NCBI GenBank assembly: GCA_964618895.1
Contig: CAZUDO010000050.1
Span: 1-56,429, forward strand
DNA from: CAZUDO01 sp964618895
GTDB lineage: Bacteria > Desulfobacterota > Binatia > DP-6
Length of the DNA: 56,429 bases
Direction of reading: 5' to 3'
Shown here: piece by piece, positions 51,269 through 56,429 of the stretch
How the letters are laid out: each line of letters starts with the position of its first letter
How positions within the stretch are numbered: position 1 is the first letter of the stretch
Notes under the pieces: generated by a model
The model's database searches: none
What the model saw: only the letters and a program-made list of their open reading frames with translations
Told to the model about the DNA's origin: nothing
Translations under genes and position numbers: made by a program

Positions 51269-53884
51269 ATGACGGACCCGAACCGCCTCACGCACAAGGT
51301 GCAGGAGGCCCTGCAGCAGGCGGGCGGCATCGCCACCCGGCGCAACCACCAGGGTATCGACGTCGAGCACCTGCTGGTCGCCCTCCTGGCCCAGCCCGAT
51401 GGGCTGGCCCCCAACCTGCTCGAGGCCGCCGGGGTCGCGCCGCGCGCCCTCACCGAAGCGCTCGAGCGGGAGCTGGCGCGGCGCCCGCAGGTCACGGGCG
51501 CGGCCAGCGGGCCGTCGCAGGCGTACCTGACGCAACGCCTGTCCCAGCTCCTGACCCGCGCCGAAGACGAGATGCGCGCGCTCAAGGACGAATACCTGAG
51601 CGTCGAGCACGTACTGCTGGCGGCAGTCGGCGAGAGCGTCTTCCGCCCCCTCGGCCTCACACGCGAGCGTCTCATGGCGGCGCTCCAGCAGGTGCGCGGC
51701 AACCAGCGCGTCACCTCGCCCGAACCGGAGACCACCTATCAGTCGCTCGAGAAGTACGGCCGCGACCTCACCAAGCTGGCGACGCAGGGCAAGCTCGACC
51801 CCGTCATCGGCCGTGACGACGAGGTCCGGCGCGTGGTGCAGGTGCTCTCCCGCCGCACCAAGAACAACCCCGTCCTGATTGGCGAGCCCGGCGTCGGCAA
51901 GACCGCCATCGTCGAAGGGCTGGCGCAGCGCATCGTCAAGGGCGACGTGCCCGAGAGCCTGAAAGACCGCCGCCTGATCGCTCTCGACATGGGCGCGCTC
52001 ATCGCCGGCGCCAAGTTCCGCGGCGAGTTCGAGGAACGCCTCAAGGCCGTCCTGAAGGAGGTCCAGTCGTCCGAGGGCGACGTGGTCCTGTTCATCGACG
52101 AGCTGCACACGGTGGTCGGCGCCGGCGCTGCCGAGGGCGCCATGGACACGTCCAACCTGCTGAAGCCCATGCTCGCGCGCGGCGAGCTGCACTGCATCGG
52201 CGCCACCACCCTGAACGAGTACCGCAAGCACATCGAGAAGGACGCCGCCCTCGAGCGCCGCTTCCAGCCGGTGGTCGTCGCTCAGCCGTCCGTGGAGGAC
52301 ACCATCTCCATCCTGCGCGGTCTCAAGGAACGCTACGAGGTGCATCACGGCGTGCAGATCAAGGACGCGGCGCTGGTCGCCGCCGCCGTGCTCTCGAACC
52401 GCTACATCTCGGACCGCTTCCTGCCCGACAAGGCCATCGACCTGATCGACGAAGCCGCCGCCCGCCTGCGCACCGAGATCGACTCCAAGCCCGAGGAGCT
52501 GGACGAGGCCGATCGCAAGCTGATGCAGCTCGAGATCGAGCGCCAGGCTCTCAAGAAGGAGACTGACGCCGCGTCCCGCGAACGCCTCGCCCGTCTCGAG
52601 CAGGAGCTGGCCGAGGTACGCAGCACGTCGACCGCGCTCCGCGCCCAGTGGGAATCCGAGAAGGGCGCCATCGGGACGCTGCGCAAGCTGCGGGAAGAGA
52701 TCGAGCACACCCGCGTCGCCATCGAGAAGGCCGAGCGCGAGTACGACCTCAACAAGGCGGCCGAGCTCAAGTACGGCACCCTCGCCCAGCTGGAGAAGAC
52801 CCTTGCCACGGAGGAAGCCACGCTCACCAGCCGCCACAACGGTGGCCGCCGCCTCCTGAAGGAAGAGGTCGACGAAGAGGACGTGGCCGAGGTCGTCGCG
52901 CGCTGGACCGGCATCCCCGTGGCCAAGCTGGTCGAGGGCGAGCGCGAGAAGCTCGTCCATCTGGGCGACCTGCTCCACAAGCGCGTCGTCGGCCAGGACG
53001 AAGCCATCACCGCGGTGGCCAACGCCGTGCTGCGTGCCCGTGCCGGCATCAAGGACCCGAACCGCCCGATCGGCTCGTTCATCTTCCTGGGCCCCACCGG
53101 CGTCGGCAAGACCGAGCTGGCGCGCGCGCTGGCCGAGTTCCTGTTCGACAGCGAGCAGGCGCTCATCCGCCTCGACATGTCCGAGTACATGGAAAAGCAC
53201 GCCGTGGCGCGGCTCATCGGCGCCCCGCCCGGGTATGTCGGCTACGAGGAGGGCGGCCAGCTCACCGAGGCCGTCCGCCGCCGCCCCTACTGCGTCATCC
53301 TGTTCGACGAGATCGAGAAGGCGCACCACGACGTCTTCAACGTCCTCCTCCAGCTGCTCGACGACGGGCGCTTGACCGACGGCCAGGGCCGCACCGTCGA
53401 TTTCAAGAACACGGTCGTCATCATGACCTCGAACATCGGCAGCCAGCTGATCGCCGGGTATCGCGGCGGCGACGAGCCCGGCGCCTTCGAGGGCATGAAG
53501 CGCGACGTGCTGGAGCAGCTCCGCCAGCACTTCCGGCCGGAGTTCCTGAACCGGGTCGACGACGTGGTCGTGTTCCATGCCCTCGGCCGTGAGCATCTGC
53601 GGGCCATCGTCGACATCCAGCTCGCCCGCCTCGCGGCACGCCTCGGCGACCGCCACCTGGAGCTGACGTTCACGGACGCGGCCAAGGACTTCCTCGTCGA
53701 GCGCGGATACGACCCGATCTACGGCGCCCGGCCCCTCAAGCGCGTGGTGCAGAACGAGATCGAGACGGCGCTGGCGCAGCGGATCATCGCGGGCGAGGTG
53801 CGCGACGGCGAGCGGCTGGTCGTCGACAGCGGGCCGTCGGGGCTCCGCTTCACGAGTGCGGCCGTCGGCGAGGCGGGGGGGTAG
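51269..53884 (+). CDS. clpB: ATP-dependent chaperone ClpB
   Basis: An 871-residue Hsp100 disaggregase that works with DnaK to extract proteins from aggregates. It has an N-domain with two Clp_N repeats (1-145), NBD1 with Walker A GEPGVGKTA (205-213) and Walker B VVLFIDELHTVVGAG, a complete M domain coiled coil (about 405-530, QLEIERQALKKETDAASRER), NBD2 with GPTGVGKTELARAL near 610, and a C-terminal D2 domain. The M domain distinguishes ClpB from ClpA and ClpC. The start at 51269 was chosen as the canonical N-terminus. No convincing heat-shock promoter was recognised in the 53 bp upstream. Confidence 0.96.
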   Translation: MTDPNRLTHKVQEALQQAGGIATRRNHQGIDVEHLLVALLAQPDGLAPNLLEAAGVAPRALTEALERELARRPQVTGAASGPSQAYLTQRLSQLLTRAEDEMRALKDEYLSVEHVLLAAVGESVFRPLGLTRERLMAALQQVRGNQRVTSPEPETTYQSLEKYGRDLTKLATQGKLDPVIGRDDEVRRVVQVLSRRTKNNPVLIGEPGVGKTAIVEGLAQRIVKGDVPESLKDRRLIALDMGALIAGAKFRGEFEERLKAVLKEVQSSEGDVVLFIDELHTVVGAGAAEGAMDTSNLLKPMLARGELHCIGATTLNEYRKHIEKDAALERRFQPVVVAQPSVEDTISILRGLKERYEVHHGVQIKDAALVAAAVLSNRYISDRFLPDKAIDLIDEAAARLRTEIDSKPEELDEADRKLMQLEIERQALKKETDAASRERLARLEQELAEVRSTSTALRAQWESEKGAIGTLRKLREEIEHTRVAIEKAEREYDLNKAAELKYGTLAQLEKTLATEEATLTSRHNGGRRLLKEEVDEEDVAEVVARWTGIPVAKLVEGEREKLVHLGDLLHKRVVGQDEAITAVANAVLRARAGIKDPNRPIGSFIFLGPTGVGKTELARALAEFLFDSEQALIRLDMSEYMEKHAVARLIGAPPGYVGYEEGGQLTEAVRRRPYCVILFDEIEKAHHDVFNVLLQLLDDGRLTDGQGRTVDFKNTVVIMTSNIGSQLIAGYRGGDEPGAFEGMKRDVLEQLRQHFRPEFLNRVDDVVVFHALGREHLRAIVDIQLARLAARLGDRHLELTFTDAAKDFLVERGYDPIYGARPLKRVVQNEIETALAQRIIAGEVRDGERLVVDSGPSGLRFTSAAVGEAGG

Positions 53885-53902
53885 CGCTCTCCATGGTCAG
53901 TC

Positions 53903-54014
53903 CGCGGGCGCGGGGGCGTGGGCTCCGCTTCGTTCGCGGACGGTCGGGCGCGCAACCACACATGCGATGCGCGTCGTCCGCTCAAGGCGCTCCGCCCACG
54001 CCCCCGCGCCCGCG
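53903..54014. repeat. 21-bp perfect inverted repeat with nested inner stem
   Basis: Bases 53903-53923 are the exact reverse complement of 53994-54014, enclosing 70 bp. Within that loop GCGGACG (53936-53942) pairs with CGTCCGC (53975-53981). The element occupies the whole gap between the convergent clpB and HEAT-repeat genes. There is no T-run on either side, so it is not a standard intrinsic terminator. Confidence 0.75.
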
Positions 54015-54054
54015 ACTCGGCTTTGCGGCGCCGGCGCCCACCCCCACCCCCGGA

Positions 54055-54834
54055 TCAGACTTCCGGGGTGAGGGCATGCAGGGAGCGTTCGGCGGCGCGG
54101 CGGAGGGCGGCGTCGGGCGACGTTTTTGCGCGTTCAAGGGCCTCGATGACGGCGGTCGAGGCGTCGGCGAGCGTGCCGAGGGCGGCGGCGGCGGCGCGGG
54201 GGGTGCGCGGGTCGGGGTGGTCGAGGAGTGCGATCAGGCGGGCGGCGGCGCGGGCGCGGTCGGTGGCCAGGCGGGCGACGGTGGCGATGGCGGCTAGGCG
54301 GACGCCGGGGTCGTCGTCGGTGAGTGCGGCGTGCGCGGCGGTCTCGGTTTCCGGGGTGCGGTCGTCGAGGTCGCGTAGGCAGTAGAGGGCCATCTTGCGT
54401 TGCGCGGGGTTGCCGTCGCGCGCCGACTGGCGCATCGCGCAGAGGACGGCCGGCCGATCGGCGAGCGCCAGGACGATATCGGCGGCGGCCCAGCGGAGGT
54501 CGCCGTCGTTGCCGCCGAGAGTTTCGAGCAGGACTGGAAGCAGCCGTATCGTCGGGGCGTCCAGGCGGGCGAGCGCGTACGCCGCCCCCCAGCGCCGGCG
54601 CGCCTCGGCCGATTCGAGGGCTTGGTCGAGCGCCGTGCGTACGGCGGGCGCGTGCGCGGCCAGTGCCGCCAGCGTCTCTGCCGTAGGTCGCTGGATGGCC
54701 TTCCGCGCATCGCCGAGGCACTCGAGCAGCGCCACCACCTCGTCGGCCTCCGCCACGCCACGCGTCCGGATCGCCGCCATCGCCACCAGCCGTGCGGCCA
54801 GGTCTTCGCCGCGCAGCACCGCCACCAGGGTCAT
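54055..54834 (-). CDS. HEAT-repeat protein
   Basis: A 259-residue all-helical protein built from about six HEAT/PBS-lyase-type repeats, for example VLRGEDLAARLVAMAAIRTR, GNDGDLRWAAADIVLALADR, DDDPGVRLAAIATVARLATD, DHPDPRTPRAAAAALGTLAD and TSPDAALRRAAERSLHAL. Such proteins are scaffolds or bind modified partners, and no catalytic residue is expected. Its GC content is extreme even for this region. The ATG overlaps the stop of the lipoate-ligase-like gene by 4 bases (ATGA), so the products are made together and may interact. Confidence 0.8.
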   Translation of the reverse strand: MTLVAVLRGEDLAARLVAMAAIRTRGVAEADEVVALLECLGDARKAIQRPTAETLAALAAHAPAVRTALDQALESAEARRRWGAAYALARLDAPTIRLLPVLLETLGGNDGDLRWAAADIVLALADRPAVLCAMRQSARDGNPAQRKMALYCLRDLDDRTPETETAAHAALTDDDPGVRLAAIATVARLATDRARAAARLIALLDHPDPRTPRAAAAALGTLADASTAVIEALERAKTSPDAALRRAAERSLHALTPEV

Positions 54835-55844
54835 GCGGGGACGGCCCGCACGATGGCGTCGGTCACGTTCTGCAGCGGTCCCACCCCGAGGACGAAGTGG
54901 CCGGGGCGCGCGAACACCTCGTGGACCACCGCCGCGATGGCAGCGGCGTCCGCCGGGCACCCGGCGAGCGCCGTTTCCAGGGCGGCGATGGCGGACGAGC
55001 TCGCGATGATGTCTCCGCCGATGCGCACCGCACGCAGCCGGCCGGCGTCGACGCCGAGCTCGGCCTGTACCACGCCGAGCTGCGTCGTCACCGTCCCGCG
55101 GCGGTCGAGGTCGCCACGCGGGGCACGGGCGCGGAGCCACGCGGCCTCGTCGAAAGACTGCTCGACCGGGACCACGGACAGCGGGACACATTCCACCAGC
55201 AGGGTCTTCTCGTATCCACGCCGCATCCAGTCGGCCACCTCGGCGACCGGCGGGACCCGCCCGAGGGCTACGGCCAGTGACGTCACCTGCGCCGGCCCGA
55301 GCATTCCGGCCTGCACGACACCAGCCGGGTCGACGGTCTCGAGTCGGGCCGCCAGGCTGGCAAACTCCGCGCTCCGGGCGATGATGCCCTCGACGAGCAG
55401 CGCCCCCTGGGCGTCGACCTCGAACGACACCACGCCCAGCATCCGGCCGTCGAGCGTGAGCGTATCCCGCCCGGGATAGAAGGCGGGCACGCCGCCGAGC
55501 TTGCAGCCCTCGAGCATACCCCGCACGTAGCGATTGAGAACTTGCTCCGGGCGGAGCGCCAGCGGATCGGCGACCACCAGCGCGACGCCGATGAATCCCT
55601 TCCCGAACGACACCACCCGGCCACCCGAGACGCGGCGGCTGCAGCGCACGGGCCCATCGGTCGCCGGGGGTGCCGTGTGGTAGCGCCCGAGCGACACCAG
55701 CATGCCGGCACACTCGAACACCCGCAGGACGCCGGCCACCCCGTCCGGCAACGCACGCGCTGCCGCCAGCAGGGCGTGATCGGTCGCGACGCTGCGACCC
55801 GGATCCAGCCCCTCCTGCACCACGAATCCGAGACGCGCCGGCAT
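54831..55844 (-). CDS. lipoate-protein ligase A-like protein without the catalytic Lys
   Basis: A 337-residue protein with the two-domain layout of LplA: CAGMLVSLGRYH near 45, CSRRVSGGRVVSFGKGFIGV (68-87), NRYVRGMLEGCKLGG (104-118), DTLTLDGRMLGVVSFEVD (127-144), and a C-terminal accessory domain (GVVQAELGVDAGRLRAVRIG). In LplA the conserved 'GRKIxG' lysine contacts lipoyl-AMP. Here the corresponding position is Met135 in GRMLG. The protein may bind but not transfer a lipoyl-like group, or another residue may serve. It overlaps the HEAT-repeat gene. It is the only ligase-like candidate in the window for lipoylating GcvH, and a weak one. Confidence 0.72.
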   Translation of the reverse strand: MPARLGFVVQEGLDPGRSVATDHALLAAARALPDGVAGVLRVFECAGMLVSLGRYHTAPPATDGPVRCSRRVSGGRVVSFGKGFIGVALVVADPLALRPEQVLNRYVRGMLEGCKLGGVPAFYPGRDTLTLDGRMLGVVSFEVDAQGALLVEGIIARSAEFASLAARLETVDPAGVVQAGMLGPAQVTSLAVALGRVPPVAEVADWMRRGYEKTLLVECVPLSVVPVEQSFDEAAWLRARAPRGDLDRRGTVTTQLGVVQAELGVDAGRLRAVRIGGDIIASSSAIAALETALAGCPADAAAIAAVVHEVFARPGHFVLGVGPLQNVTDAIVRAVPA

Positions 55845-55898
55845 AGTGATACGGGCGGGGAGGCCGCCCCGGCGGGTGACCTCCCCGGATCGATCGAG

Positions 55899-56429
55899 TT
55901 ACGGCGCCGGACAGGTTCCCGGTGCCGGCGTCTTCGGCTGGGCCGTGAACTTGTCCACCTTGTCGTTGTTGGCGGTCGTCGGTGGCGTGCCGCCGACCTT
56001 TGCGGGCGCGTCGGCACACCACGGCGTGGCGGTCCCCAGCTGCAGCCGGACAGCGATGCGGCCCTGCGACGACTCGTTCAGCGTGTAGCTCCAGTTGGGC
56101 TTGCCACCCTTCACCTGGATCAGGTCGGTCTTCACCGTCACCCGCTTGATGGGGCCGTTCGGGTCCGGGTTGTCGTAGCGGTAGCCCGTGATCACGCTCG
56201 AGCCGAGGACGATCCACTGCGCCGCCGGCAGATTGACGGTCACGTCGTCGGTCGGGCTCCCGACCGCCGGGTTCGAGTTGTACACCCGCAGGGTGGCGCC
56301 ACCGACGCGCGGATCGCCGCCCGACAAGGGCGTGGGGAAGACGACCTTGTGCGTCGGGGTCTCGAGCTTGGTGTCCGACTTGAACGAGAGGCGGCGCTTG
56401 AAGGTGTCGATTGGCACCGCGTTGTCGTC
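55899..56429 (-). CDS. exported beta-rich protein, C-terminal part (runs off the window)
   Basis: At least 176 codons, open to the window edge. The protein is longer than what is visible. The segment TFKRRLSFKSDTKLETPTHK, VVFPTPLSGGDPRVGGATLR, VYNSNP, LPAAQWIVLGSSVITGYRYD, PIKRVTVKTDLIQVKGGKPN and WSYTLNES with the closing WCADAPAK is a beta-sandwich-like module. I associate it with exported proteins of Binatota-type genomes. It usually follows repeats of the same kind in larger extracellular proteins. Function is unknown. The apparent GTG near 56417 is internal, not a start. Confidence 0.7.
   Translation of the reverse strand, partial: DDNAVPIDTFKRRLSFKSDTKLETPTHKVVFPTPLSGGDPRVGGATLRVYNSNPAVGSPTDDVTVNLPAAQWIVLGSSVITGYRYDNPDPNGPIKRVTVKTDLIQVKGGKPNWSYTLNESSQGRIAVRLQLGTATPWCADAPAKVGGTPPTTANNDKVDKFTAQPKTPAPGTCPAP

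Noticed and set aside
51212..53656. Long open frame (over 800 codons) antisense to clpB
   Set aside because: It lies wholly opposite an intact, well-recognised clpB. Its composition is the expected by-product of high GC3 coding, with no recognisable motif.
1..56429. CRISPR array or cas genes
   Set aside because: No regularly spaced repeats of 24-40 bp and no Cas-like protein were seen. The only HNH protein is the housekeeping-associated family.

Overview
The window is high-GC bacterial chromosome from an uncultured-type lineage with a deltaproteobacterium-like gene order: hisS-aspS-folD-gcvTHP-smc-ftsY-rny-ymdB, and queA-tgt-yajC-secDF-recJ. Candidatus Binatota or Desulfobacterota-like organisms are my best guess. 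This is inferred from gene order and from an exported domain at the right edge, not from a marker-gene comparison.

Bases 1-26,400 are mostly a housekeeping block on the minus strand. After the tail of an IS66 transposase (116-484) come ymdB, rny, a 5-formyl-THF cyclo-ligase, a small coiled-coil gene, ftsY, smc, an HNH gene, gcvPB, gcvPA, gcvH, gcvT, folD, aspS and hisS. One-carbon/glycine metabolism (folD, gcvT, gcvH, gcvPA, gcvPB, cyclo-ligase) thus sits together with chromosome and translocation genes. A plus-strand gene of unknown function faces a PmtA-type methyltransferase. Then follow a small HTH protein and a tight minus-strand run queA-tgt-yajC-secD-secF-recJ with 1-4 nt junctions. 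The RecJ is full length, but several canonical catalytic motifs are replaced.

Bases 26,400-34,420 are a decayed island. nfeD and its slipin partner are both truncated. Next come fragments of a cyclase/ATPase protein, an IS66-family element with terminal inverted repeats and a frameshifted transposase, a histidine kinase fragment, a beta-helix fragment, an intact Phd/VapC toxin-antitoxin pair, a GT39-type membrane glycosyltransferase, IS1380 and IS30 fragments, and a tyrosine integrase remnant. The island ends at a tRNA-Arg gene.

Bases 34,470-56,429 have higher GC. They hold a polar amino-acid ABC transporter whose binding protein and permease are fused, two overlapping genes for exported proteins of unknown function, and a CDGSH-addB-addA repair operon. 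They also hold a cysteine-rich exported protein, tRNA-Ser, a GH17-like exported protein, small membrane/exported proteins, a macrodomain protein, clpB, and a HEAT-repeat gene overlapped with a lipoate-ligase-like gene. An exported protein runs off the right edge. A 21-bp perfect inverted repeat lies between the convergent clpB and HEAT genes.

The most notable signals are three proteins that keep a fold but lack expected catalytic residues (RecJ, lipoate ligase, GH17-like), the micro-inverted IS30 remnant, the paired short direct repeats just beyond the 3' ends of both tRNAs, and the inverted-repeat element at 53,903-54,014.
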